From Gemmatimonadota bacterium (lineage in GTDB: Bacteria; Gemmatimonadota; Gemmatimonadetes; JACCXV01; JAHWKZ01): 5,352 nt of DNA. The notes beneath the pieces were generated by a model. That model saw only the letters and a program-made list of their open reading frames with translations. It was not told the DNA's origin and did not search any database. Both the position numbers and the translations under genes were made by a program. The first letter of the stretch is position 1. Each line of letters opens with the position of its first letter. Shown here piece after piece: positions 1 to 5,352 of the stretch. The stretch covers positions 1 to 5,352 of the forward strand of contig JAHWKZ010000093.1 of assembly GCA_019347645.1 (NCBI GenBank). Reading direction: 5' to 3'.

Positions 1-663
1 TCGGGCTCGCTGGAGCCGGACATCCTCGAGAGGCACGGCGAGCCGACGGCCGGGGGAATGGTCGAGAGCGCCATCCGGCATTGCGAGATCCTCGAGCGGA
101 TGGACTTCGAGGACATCGTCGTATCGCTGAAGTCCTCCTACGTCCCCCGGATGGTCGAGGCGTATCGGCGCTTCGCCGACCTCCGCGATTACCCCCTCCA
201 CCTCGGCGTCACCGAGGCCGGGCCGGTGGAGAGTGGCACGATCAAGTCGTGCGCGGGCCTGGGGACCCTGCTGATGGAGGGAATCGGCGACACCGTCCGG
301 ATCTCGCTGGCCGACGATCCCACGATCGAGACCAAGGTCGCCAAGAAGCTCCTCCAGGTGCTGGGGCTGCGTCCGAGCGGGATCGACATCGTGGCCTGTC
401 CGTCGTGCGGCCGGGCGGAGGTCGACGTCCACGCCCTCGCCAGGGAGGTCGAGAAGCGGACCGCCCACCTGGCGGACAAGAACCTCACCATCGCGGTCAT
501 GGGTTGCGCGGTGAACGGCCCCGGCGAGAGCCGCGAAGCCGACATCGGGATCGCCGGTGGCATGCGGAAGGGGCTCCTGTACCTCAAGGGGGAGAAGGAG
601 CACGTGATCCCCGAGGAAGAGCTCGTGCAGTCGCTGGTCGATAAGATCGAATCCGAGTTCTGA
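1..663 (+). CDS. ispG: IspG, 4-hydroxy-3-methylbut-2-enyl diphosphate synthase (partial, C-terminal part)
   Basis: The frame is open from base 1 and ends at TGA 661-663, giving 220 residues; the start lies to the left of the window. IspG (GcpE) is the cytoplasmic 4Fe-4S enzyme that converts methylerythritol cyclodiphosphate to HMBPP, the penultimate step of the MEP isoprenoid pathway. The first residues, SGSLEPDIL, match the family's NAGSLE segment, so about 140 N-terminal residues (by comparison with the 372-residue E. coli protein) are missing. Also visible are PLHLGVTEAG, IGDTVRISLADDP, the cluster ligands in ACPSCGR (Cys133 and Cys136 of the fragment) and GCAVNGPGE (Cys169), and Glu176, the counterpart of the catalytic/ligand glutamate. 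Spacings agree with the E. coli Cys-Cys-Cys-Glu set. The downstream oxidoreductase starts 7 bases after the stop, so the two are probably cotranscribed. The assignment is secure; nothing looks broken. Confidence 0.97.
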   Translation, partial: SGSLEPDILERHGEPTAGGMVESAIRHCEILERMDFEDIVVSLKSSYVPRMVEAYRRFADLRDYPLHLGVTEAGPVESGTIKSCAGLGTLLMEGIGDTVRISLADDPTIETKVAKKLLQVLGLRPSGIDIVACPSCGRAEVDVHALAREVEKRTAHLADKNLTIAVMGCAVNGPGESREADIGIAGGMRKGLLYLKGEKEHVIPEEELVQSLVDKIESEF

Positions 664-670
664 GGAACGG

Positions 671-1717
671 GTGAGCGAAACGCGGCGTCCGGAGCCGATC
701 AAGGTCGGTCTGGTCGGAGCCGGGGCGGTCGCCCAAGTCGCCCACATTCCCGCCTACCGCCGTCTGCGCTCCGTCGAGCTCGTGGCGCTCTGCGACGCGG
801 AGTCGCCGAAGCTCCGAGCGCTGCGCGAGCGGACCGGAGTGGCGACCGCCGTCGCCGAGCTCGACGATCTGCTGGCACTCGAAGACCTCGACGCCGTCGA
901 CATCTGCCTTCCGACCCACCTTCACAAGGACGCCGTCGTCCGGGCGCTCGAGGCGGGCAAGCACGTCCTGTGCGAGAAGCCGCTGGCGCCCACCCCGGGG
1001 GAGGTCGAGGAGATCCTCGTCGCCCAGCGCAAGAGCGGGAAGGCGGTCCTCGTCGGGATGAACAACCGCTACCGGGACGACTCGATCCTGCTGAAGCGCT
1101 TCGTCGAGGACGGCGCCCTGGGGGACGTCTTCTACGTCCGGGGCGGCTGGCTCAAGCGACGCGAGCGGATCCGGCCCGATACCTGGCACTACCGGAGCGA
1201 CACCGCCGGGGGCGGAGTGATGATGGACCTCGGGATCCACCTCCTCGACCTCGCGCTGTGGCTCACCGGCTATCCCGAGGTGGAGCGGGTCTCGGCGTCC
1301 TTCTGGCGCCACAAGCCCGAGATCGAGGTGGAGGACTCGGCGGCGGCGACGGTCCGCTGCGCCGGGGACCTGACGATCGCGTTCGAGGCGTCGTGGCACT
1401 TCCTGATGGACGCCGACCGGCACGAGATGCGGCTCCACGGCTCGGAGGGGTCGGGGCTGCTGAACCCCCTGCGCGTGTACCAGCGCATGCACGGCAACCT
1501 GGTCAACGTGACGCCCCAGTCGGAGCGCCGCATGGGGAACATCTACATGGAGAGCTACGAGCGGGAGATCGCCTATTTCGGCGAGGTGGTCGCCGGCCGC
1601 GAGGAGACGCCGCCGCTCGAGGAGAACCTCGTGCTCGCCCGAGCCGTGGAAGCGATCCGCCGCTCGGCCGAGACGGGACGCGAGATCGCCTCCGTCGGCG
1701 GCGCCTCCGCCGAGTGA
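671..1717 (+). CDS. Gfo/Idh/MocA-family NAD(P)-dependent oxidoreductase
   Basis: This 348-residue protein has the usual length and layout of the Gfo/Idh/MocA family. Residues 10-125 form an N-terminal Rossmann fold with KVGLVGAGAVAQ (glycine loop at 16-21), an acidic residue after the second strand (Asp42), and the family EKP motif at 102-104. The C-terminal alpha/beta domain carries GGGVMMDLGIHLLDL, in which Asp186 and His190 with Lys103 correspond to the catalytic residues of inositol dehydrogenase-type enzymes. Such enzymes oxidise or reduce sugars, inositols or related alcohols; the sequence does not reveal the substrate. The GTG start is preferred because it follows a GAGG at 662-665 and leaves only nine residues before the first beta strand. 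No signal peptide is seen, so a cytoplasmic enzyme is likely. It sits 7 bases after ispG and 16 bases before lnt, suggesting shared transcription but not proving a shared pathway. Confidence 0.9.
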   Translation: MSETRRPEPIKVGLVGAGAVAQVAHIPAYRRLRSVELVALCDAESPKLRALRERTGVATAVAELDDLLALEDLDAVDICLPTHLHKDAVVRALEAGKHVLCEKPLAPTPGEVEEILVAQRKSGKAVLVGMNNRYRDDSILLKRFVEDGALGDVFYVRGGWLKRRERIRPDTWHYRSDTAGGGVMMDLGIHLLDLALWLTGYPEVERVSASFWRHKPEIEVEDSAAATVRCAGDLTIAFEASWHFLMDADRHEMRLHGSEGSGLLNPLRVYQRMHGNLVNVTPQSERRMGNIYMESYEREIAYFGEVVAGREETPPLEENLVLARAVEAIRRSAETGREIASVGGASAE

Positions 1718-1733
1718 AGCGCGCCCGCGGCCG

Positions 1734-3344
1734 GTGACGGCGGAGAGGCCAGCGGTCGACCCGCGATGGTGGGGGCCGCCGATCGGAGGCGTCGCCTTCG
1801 CGCTCGCCTATCCCCCGGTCGACCTGTTGCCGCTGGCGCTGGTGGGGTTGTGGCCCTTCCTGTGGTTCCTCGACAAGGAGCTCGAGAACGCTCCCTCCGG
1901 CTCGTGGCGCGGCGCCTTCGCCGGCGGGTACCTCTTCGGCCTCGCTCAGTACGGTGCGCTCCTGTACTGGATCGCCGGCCTGACCGGATTCAGCGTCATG
2001 GCGGTGCCGGCCTACGTGGCGTCGGTCATGGTGATGGCGTTCAACGGAGCGCTGACGGCCGGCGGGTGCGCGCTCGGCCGCCGGTTCGGGATCCCGGTGG
2101 CGGTCTCCTTCCCGCTGGCGTGGACCGGCGTGGAGTGGCTGCGCTCCTTCGGCGACCTGGGGTTCACGTGGGCGGTGGCCGGCGACGTGCTGGCCAACTA
2201 CCCGCTCTTGATCCAGCCCGCGGAGCTGGGCGGGGTGTACCTGCTCTCGCTCTGGGTCGTGGCGCTGTCGACGGCGGCGTGGCGACTGGTCCGGCCGCGG
2301 TCGGACACGCCCCGGACGGCCACGGCCGCGATGGTCGTGGTGGTGGCCGCCGCCGTCCCCGCCTACGGCGCGCTGCGCCTGGATCGACTCGAGCGACAGC
2401 TCGAGGGCTGGCCCACCCTGAGGGCGGCGGCGATCCAGCCGAACGTGCCCCAGGACATGAAGTGGGAGGAGGCGTTCGAGACCGAGATCCACCGCCGGCT
2501 CTCGGTCCTCACCCTCCGGGTGGCGCCGCGGGAGCCCGAGCTCGTGGTGTGGCCCGAGTCGGCAGTGCCGTCCTGGCTGCGCTACGACCCGCGGACGCGC
2601 GCGCTCGTCCCCGCGCTCGCCGCGCAGATCGAGGCGCCGATCTTCACCGGGACGAACGACGCCGACACGCTCACGGGACGGAGCGGACGGGAGGCTGGCG
2701 ACTACCGGGTCTACAACGCGGCGTACCTGGTGAGACCCGACTCCATCGTCTCCAACCGCTACGCCAAGCAGCGCCTGGTGCCGGTGGCCGAGCGGGTGCC
2801 GTTCGTGCCCGGGATGGCGACCGGCTTCTTCGAACGGCTCTCGGCCTGGACCGGCCAGTTCTCCCGGGGGGAGGAGTGGACGACGTGGACGGTGGAGGGG
2901 TTCGAGTTCGGCGCGCTGATCTGCTACGAGTCGGTGTTCCCGAGCGTCTCCCGGGCGCTGGTCCTCGAGGGCGCCGACTTCCTGCTGAACATCACCAACG
3001 ACGCCTGGTTCGGACGCACGGCCGCGCCATACCAGCACGCCAGCCACCTGTCGCTCCGCGCGGTGGAGCACCGGGTGCCGTTCCTGCGCTCGGCGAACAC
3101 CGGCATCTCGGGATGGGTCGATCCGCTGGGTCGGTGGCGGGAGCGCACCCCCCTCTACGAGCCCGCCACTGTGGTCGCCGACCTGCCGATTCCGGGGGGT
3201 GGGACCCCCTACACCCGCTGGGGCGACTGGCTTCCGTTCGCCTGCGTGCTGGCGTGGGGCGGGCTCGCCCTCGTCGGCGCGGCGCGGGCTCGGACGGCTC
3301 CACGCGGCCGGGGTTCGGTTGTCGCGTCCTCTACAGGACGATAA
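1734..3344 (+). CDS. lnt: Lnt, apolipoprotein N-acyltransferase
   Basis: Lnt is an inner-membrane enzyme that transfers an acyl chain from phospholipid to the N-terminal cysteine of diacylated lipoproteins, the last step of lipoprotein maturation. The 536-residue product (E. coli 512) begins with about seven hydrophobic helices between residues 15 and 213, including LAYPPVDLLPLALVGLWPF. A nitrilase-like periplasmic domain follows at about 228-490, and a final membrane helix lies at about 497-516. The catalytic triad is visible: Glu275 in VVWPESAVP, Lys345 in RYAKQRLVPVAE and Cys397 in ALICYESVFP. The further conserved Glu353 and Glu399 are also present, as is NITNDAWFG at 419-427. The GTG start has no clear Shine-Dalgarno sequence. 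It is chosen because the first helix begins soon afterwards and no better in-frame start is evident; translational coupling to the oxidoreductase gene may help. The stop is TAA, unlike the TGA of ispG, the oxidoreductase gene and prfA. Confidence 0.96.
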   Translation: MTAERPAVDPRWWGPPIGGVAFALAYPPVDLLPLALVGLWPFLWFLDKELENAPSGSWRGAFAGGYLFGLAQYGALLYWIAGLTGFSVMAVPAYVASVMVMAFNGALTAGGCALGRRFGIPVAVSFPLAWTGVEWLRSFGDLGFTWAVAGDVLANYPLLIQPAELGGVYLLSLWVVALSTAAWRLVRPRSDTPRTATAAMVVVVAAAVPAYGALRLDRLERQLEGWPTLRAAAIQPNVPQDMKWEEAFETEIHRRLSVLTLRVAPREPELVVWPESAVPSWLRYDPRTRALVPALAAQIEAPIFTGTNDADTLTGRSGREAGDYRVYNAAYLVRPDSIVSNRYAKQRLVPVAERVPFVPGMATGFFERLSAWTGQFSRGEEWTTWTVEGFEFGALICYESVFPSVSRALVLEGADFLLNITNDAWFGRTAAPYQHASHLSLRAVEHRVPFLRSANTGISGWVDPLGRWRERTPLYEPATVVADLPIPGGGTPYTRWGDWLPFACVLAWGGLALVGAARARTAPRGRGSVVASSTGR

Positions 3345-3347
3345 ATT
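3319..3347 (+). promoter_or_regulatory. Candidate sigma-70-type promoter for rpmE
   Basis: TTGTCG at 3319-3324 and TAAATT at 3342-3347 each match four of six positions of the -35 (TTGACA) and -10 (TATAAT) consensus, with a 17-base spacer. The stretch overlaps the last codons and stop of lnt and is one of the few AT-richer spots in the window. A start near 3354 would leave a leader of about 45 bases before rpmE. An 8-bp palindrome, GGTCGACC, lies at 3352-3359 at the predicted start point. The match is moderate and inferred by eye. A second AT-rich patch (TATACG at 3365-3370) has no -35 partner at proper spacing. Confidence 0.4.
3325..3340. repeat. Perfect 6-bp inverted repeat at the end of lnt, inside the candidate promoter spacer
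   Basis: CGTCCT (3325-3330) and AGGACG (3335-3340) are exact reverse complements around the 4-base loop CTAC. The repeat covers the last lnt codons and almost exactly fills the spacer between the candidate -35 and -10 boxes. It could be an operator for rpmE or a short RNA hairpin at the end of lnt. No T tract follows (ATAAATTCAT), so it is a poor intrinsic terminator. A six-base stem can also arise by chance in such GC-rich DNA. Confidence 0.3.
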
Positions 3348-3398
3348 CATGGGTCGACCGAAGTTATACGCGCGCGACCATCTTCAGGCGGGAGCATC

Positions 3399-3647
3399 AT
3401 GAAGACCGACATCCATCCCGAGTACAAGGAGGCGCGGATCGTCTGCGCCTGCGGAAACGTGATCGAGACCCGCTCGACGGTGGAGGAGGTCCACGTCGAG
3501 ATCTGCTCGAACTGTCACCCGTTCTTCACCGGCAAGCAGAAGCTCATCGACACGGCCGGACGCGTGGAGAAGTTCCGCGCCAAGTACGGCCTCGAAGAGA
3601 AGTCCGAGGAGGCCGAGGAGGCCGAGGAGGCCACGAGCGAGGCGTAG
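3399..3647 (+). CDS. rpmE: Large-subunit ribosomal protein L31 (bL31, zinc-binding form)
   Basis: The 82-residue product is L31, a small protein of the large ribosomal subunit that helps bridge the two subunits near the central protuberance. It begins MKTDIHPEY, as in typical L31. It keeps the four zinc-ligand cysteines of the C+ form: Cys16 and Cys18 in VCACGN, and Cys36 and Cys39 in ICSNCHPFFTGKQK. The family core ends at about residue 64 (VEKFRAKYG). After this comes an acidic Glu/Ala tail (residues 66-82) that makes the protein about 12 residues longer than the 70-residue E. coli protein. The ATG is preceded by GGGAG at 3390-3394, four bases upstream. The stop is TAG. It probably has its own promoter at the end of lnt and a terminator at about 3696-3729, followed by prfA, the common order in many bacteria. 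Confidence 0.97.
   Translation: MKTDIHPEYKEARIVCACGNVIETRSTVEEVHVEICSNCHPFFTGKQKLIDTAGRVEKFRAKYGLEEKSEEAEEAEEATSEA
3606..3632 (+). repeat. Three tandem GAGGAGGCC units in the rpmE tail
   Basis: Three perfect 9-base copies, at 3606-3614, 3615-3623 and 3624-3632, encode three Glu-Glu-Ala units (residues 70-78 of L31). Each copy keeps the reading frame, so copy-number change would alter tail length by three residues without a frameshift. The purine-rich GGAGG inside each unit resembles an internal Shine-Dalgarno sequence. Confidence 0.85.
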
Positions 3648-3658
3648 CGCGCGACATC

Positions 3659-3691
3659 CCGGGACGCCCGGCTCCAGGCCGGGACGGCCCG
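3659..3691 (+). repeat. GC-rich overlapping inverted and direct repeats in the rpmE-prfA gap
   Basis: An 8-base direct repeat, CCGGGACG, occurs at 3659-3666 and 3679-3686. Three short hairpins overlap and exclude each other: CCGGG/CCCGG at 3659-3663 and 3667-3671; CCCGGC/GCCGGG at 3667-3672 and 3678-3683; and CGGG/CCCG at 3680-3683 and 3688-3691. The middle one, a 6-bp stem with a TCCAG loop, looks the strongest. None is followed by a T tract. They may fold the 3' end of the rpmE message or simply reflect base composition. Confidence 0.4.
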
Positions 3692-3695
3692 CATC

Positions 3696-3729
3696 GAGGG
3701 CAGGGGCGACCCTGCTCTTCGTGTTTGTG
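3696..3729 (+). terminator. Candidate intrinsic terminator after rpmE
   Basis: GAGGGCAGGG (3696-3705) pairs with CCCTGCTCTT (3710-3719) around the loop GCGA, a GNRA-type tetraloop. This gives ten pairs, two of them G-U in RNA. A moderately T-rich stretch follows (CGTGTTTGTG, 3720-3729). The position, about 50 bases after the rpmE stop and before prfA, fits termination or attenuation of the rpmE transcript. The weak T tract suggests incomplete termination, so some readthrough into prfA is likely; no convincing separate promoter is visible before prfA. Confidence 0.6.
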
Positions 3730-3755
3730 ACGCGACCGCCGGTGAGAGGCGACCC

Positions 3756-4829
3756 ATGGACCTGACCCCACGGATCGACGAGATCGAGGAGCGCTTCGAG
3801 GCGATCGAGGCGGAGATGGCCACCCCGGAGCTGGCCCGCGACCCCGACCGTCTGCGCGCGCTGGCGCGGGAGCACGCCCGGCTGGGACCGATCCTGGCCG
3901 TGGCGAGGGAGTGGCGCGCGGTCCGGCGACGGCTCGAGGAGGACCGCGAGATCCTGGCCGGGTCCGACGATCCGGACCTCAAGGAGCTCGCCCGCGCCGA
4001 GGTCGGGAGCCTGGAGGAGGAAGTCGAGGGTCTCGAGGGGGAGCTCAAGCGGCTCCTCGTTCCGCGCGACCCCCTGGACGAGAAGGACGCCGTCCTCGAG
4101 ATCCGCGCCGGCACCGGTGGCGAGGAGGCGGCCCTGTTCGCCGGCGATCTCTTCCGCATGTACACCCGCTACATCGAGCGCGCGGGTTGGAGGATCGAGA
4201 TCCTCGACCTCGGCGAGTCCGGCACCGGAGGGGTGCGGGAGGTCGTGGCCCTGGTCCACGGCGAGGGGGCCTACGGGACGCTCAAGCACGAGAGCGGGGT
4301 CCACCGCGTCCAGCGCGTACCCGCCACCGAGTCGCAAGGCCGGATCCACACCTCGGCGGCGACCGTGGCGGTGCTCCCCGAGGCGGAGGACGTCGAGATC
4401 GACGTCGCCGACGAGGATCTCAAGGTGGACGTCTATCGCTCCTCCGGCCCCGGCGGACAGAGCGTCAACACGACCGACTCCGCCGTCCGGATCACCCACC
4501 TGCCCAGCGGCCTCGTCGTCCAGTGCCAGGACGAGAAGAGCCAGCACAAGAACAAGGCGAAGGCGCTCAAAGTGCTCCGCTCGCGGCTGCTCGACATGAA
4601 GATCGCGGAGCAGGAGGCCGAACGCGCGCGCGAGCGACGGTCGCAGGTCGGCACGGGCGACCGGAGCGCGAAGATCCGCACCTACAACTTCCCCCAGAGC
4701 CGGGTGACCGATCACCGGATCAACCTGACGCTCCACCGCCTCGACGACGTCCTCGACGGCGAGCTCGACGAGCTGATCGAAGCCCTCTCGCTGGCCGAGC
4801 AGGCCGAGCGGATCGAGGCCACCGGATGA
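3756..4829 (+). CDS. prfA: Peptide chain release factor 1 (RF1)
   Basis: RF1 recognises UAA and UAG stop codons in the ribosomal A site and triggers release of the finished protein. The 357-residue product has the family's normal length. Residues 1-105 are a charged helical N-terminal domain. The codon-reading tripeptide is Pro-Ala-Thr at 189-191 (RVPATESQGRIHTSA), the RF1 form rather than the Ser-Pro-Phe of RF2. The peptidyl-hydrolysis motif GGQ is at 233-235 within SSGPGGQSVNTTDSAVRITH. The conserved KIRTYNFPQSRVTDHR lies at 306-321. The ATG follows GAGAGG at 3744-3749 with a six-base gap. The TGA stop overlaps the ATG of the downstream prmC-like gene (ATGA), indicating translational coupling. 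Gln235 is the residue that PrmC normally methylates, which gives the gene pair its functional link. Confidence 0.98.
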   Translation: MDLTPRIDEIEERFEAIEAEMATPELARDPDRLRALAREHARLGPILAVAREWRAVRRRLEEDREILAGSDDPDLKELARAEVGSLEEEVEGLEGELKRLLVPRDPLDEKDAVLEIRAGTGGEEAALFAGDLFRMYTRYIERAGWRIEILDLGESGTGGVREVVALVHGEGAYGTLKHESGVHRVQRVPATESQGRIHTSAATVAVLPEAEDVEIDVADEDLKVDVYRSSGPGGQSVNTTDSAVRITHLPSGLVVQCQDEKSQHKNKAKALKVLRSRLLDMKIAEQEAERARERRSQVGTGDRSAKIRTYNFPQSRVTDHRINLTLHRLDDVLDGELDELIEALSLAEQAERIEATG

Positions 4830-5352
4830 CCGACTCCGCCGAGGCGGCGAGCCGCCCGGCGGCGCCCCCGACGGTCTCCGAGCTGTTGGCCGAGGCCGAG
4901 CGACGGCTGGAGGCGAAGGACGTGGAGTTCCCGGACGCGAGCGCCCTCTGGCTGCTGGCGAAGGTCCTCGACGCGCTCGAGGACCCCGACGCGCTCGAGG
5001 AGGAGCCCGATCGTCCGGTCCCGCCCGAGGCGGCGCGGCGGTTCTGGTCCCTGGTCGAGCGCCGCGAGCGGCACGAGCCCTACGGGTATCTTGTGGGGGT
5101 TAGCGACTTCCGGGGCCGGCTCATGGAGGTCGAGCACGGCGTCTTCCTGCCGCGGCTGCAGAGCGAGCGGATGTGCGACGAGCTGGAGGCGTGGGTACGC
5201 GAGGATCTGTCACTCGACGCCGGCACCTCGGTGGGCATCTCCGAGAAGCCCGGCACCGATCCCCGCTGCTCGCCAGTGGTGACCGAGGTGGCGGTGACCA
5301 GCCCTGACGGCGACCACTACTCCTTCCACATCGAACATCCCCTGGCCGAGCT
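4826..5352 (+). CDS. prmC: PrmC/HemK-like protein, release factor glutamine methyltransferase homologue with altered motifs (partial)
   Basis: The frame opens at ATG 4826, overlapping the prfA stop, and stays open to the right edge (175 residues seen). GAGG at 4815-4818 lies seven bases upstream. PrmC methylates the GGQ glutamine of release factors using SAM. Residues 16-105 match its N-terminal helical domain: a TVSELLAEAERRL start, LWLLAKVLDA, PDRPVPPEAARRF, and the diagnostic RRERHEPYGYLVGVSDFRG. The catalytic side is odd. Where the family has an IPRPxTE segment this protein has FLPRLQSE (107-114). Where the SAM-binding D-x-G-x-G-x-G is expected it has LDAGTSVGIS (130-139), and the following residues do not resemble the usual helix. 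The other two forward frames over 5206-5352 do not restore the motif, so a simple frameshift is not the explanation. The NPPY motif would lie beyond the window. Family membership is likely; enzyme activity is uncertain. Confidence 0.72.
   Translation, partial: MTDSAEAASRPAAPPTVSELLAEAERRLEAKDVEFPDASALWLLAKVLDALEDPDALEEEPDRPVPPEAARRFWSLVERRERHEPYGYLVGVSDFRGRLMEVEHGVFLPRLQSERMCDELEAWVREDLSLDAGTSVGISEKPGTDPRCSPVVTEVAVTSPDGDHYSFHIEHPLAE
4963..5001 (+). repeat. Perfect 9-bp inverted repeat and 15-bp direct repeat inside the prmC-like gene
   Basis: GGTCCTCGA (4963-4971) and TCGAGGACC (4977-4985) are exact reverse complements around CGCGC. Overlapping this, CGACGCGCTCGAGGA is repeated exactly at 4969-4983 and 4987-5001, a period of 18 bases or six codons. 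The repeat encodes DALEDP followed by DALEEE (residues 49-60). It keeps the frame and looks like a small in-frame duplication in the loop between helices of the N-terminal domain. Confidence 0.7.

Noticed and set aside
584..1492. A 302-codon minus-strand open frame opposite the end of ispG and the oxidoreductase gene.
   Set aside because: It has no family motif, and its Val/Asp/Arg/Pro-rich composition mirrors the GC-rich third positions of the sense gene.
1503..3350. A 615-codon open frame on the minus strand opposite lnt.
   Set aside because: Its translation is dominated by Arg, Pro, Gly and His with no recognisable domain, and it lies over a gene with a full catalytic triad and membrane segments. 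Long antisense frames are expected in high-GC DNA.
3364..3370. TATACG as an alternative -10 box for rpmE.
   Set aside because: No -35-like sequence lies 16-18 bases upstream, and there is no TG extension. The pair at 3319-3347 is better spaced.
1766..3730. A 654-codon plus-strand frame overlapping lnt and rpmE.
   Set aside because: The translation is Arg/Gly/Pro-rich noise in an alternate frame, and it runs across two real genes and a gap, which no single real protein would explain.
3725..3730. TTGTGA as a -35 box for a separate prfA promoter.
   Set aside because: A -10 at proper spacing would fall on the GC-rich Shine-Dalgarno region just before the ATG, where nothing resembles TATAAT.
3384..4736. 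A 450-codon minus-strand open frame opposite rpmE and prfA.
   Set aside because: It covers two well-conserved genes in antisense and shows only low-complexity Leu/Asp/Val/Arg composition, typical of a codon-position shadow.
5091..5282. A 63-codon frame within the prmC-like gene, considered as the possible other half of a frameshifted gene.
   Set aside because: Its translation (rich in Ser, Arg, Ala and Trp) has no SAM-binding glycine motif or PrmC segment, so it does not rescue the altered region.

Overview
The window is a densely packed, GC-rich (by eye about two thirds G+C) chromosomal housekeeping region. Every recognised gene lies on the + strand. It suggests a Gram-negative-type (diderm) bacterium that makes isoprenoids by the MEP pathway: it carries ispG and an apolipoprotein N-acyltransferase gene (lnt), which is typical of bacteria with an outer membrane. 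The phylum cannot be fixed from this sequence. There are no tRNA or rRNA genes, insertion sequences, phage genes or CRISPR repeats, and no gene-free stretch longer than about 110 bases.

Layout. (1) Positions 1-663 hold the C-terminal part of ispG (4Fe-4S HMBPP synthase), cut by the left edge. (2) Positions 671-1717 hold a Gfo/Idh/MocA-family NAD(P)-dependent oxidoreductase of unknown substrate, 7 bases after ispG. (3) Positions 1734-3344 hold lnt, 16 bases further on. These three are probably one transcription unit. (4) Positions 3399-3647 hold rpmE (ribosomal protein L31, zinc-binding form), with a candidate promoter overlapping the end of lnt. (5) A 108-base gap holds small GC-rich hairpins and a good candidate intrinsic terminator. 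(6) Positions 3756-4829 hold prfA (release factor 1). (7) From 4826 to the right edge runs a prmC-like gene that overlaps the prfA stop codon in an ATGA junction.

The right half is the well-known rpmE-prfA-prmC translation cluster: L31 is part of the large ribosomal subunit, RF1 terminates translation at UAA/UAG, and PrmC methylates the glutamine of RF1's GGQ motif. The left half joins isoprenoid precursor synthesis, an orphan oxidoreductase and lipoprotein maturation.

Most of the window is ordinary. The one point that stands out is the prmC-like gene. Its N-terminal HemK/PrmC domain is recognisable and its position is canonical, but the segments where the PRxxTE-type linker and the SAM-binding glycine motif should be are strongly altered. 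I see no evidence for a new multi-gene system.
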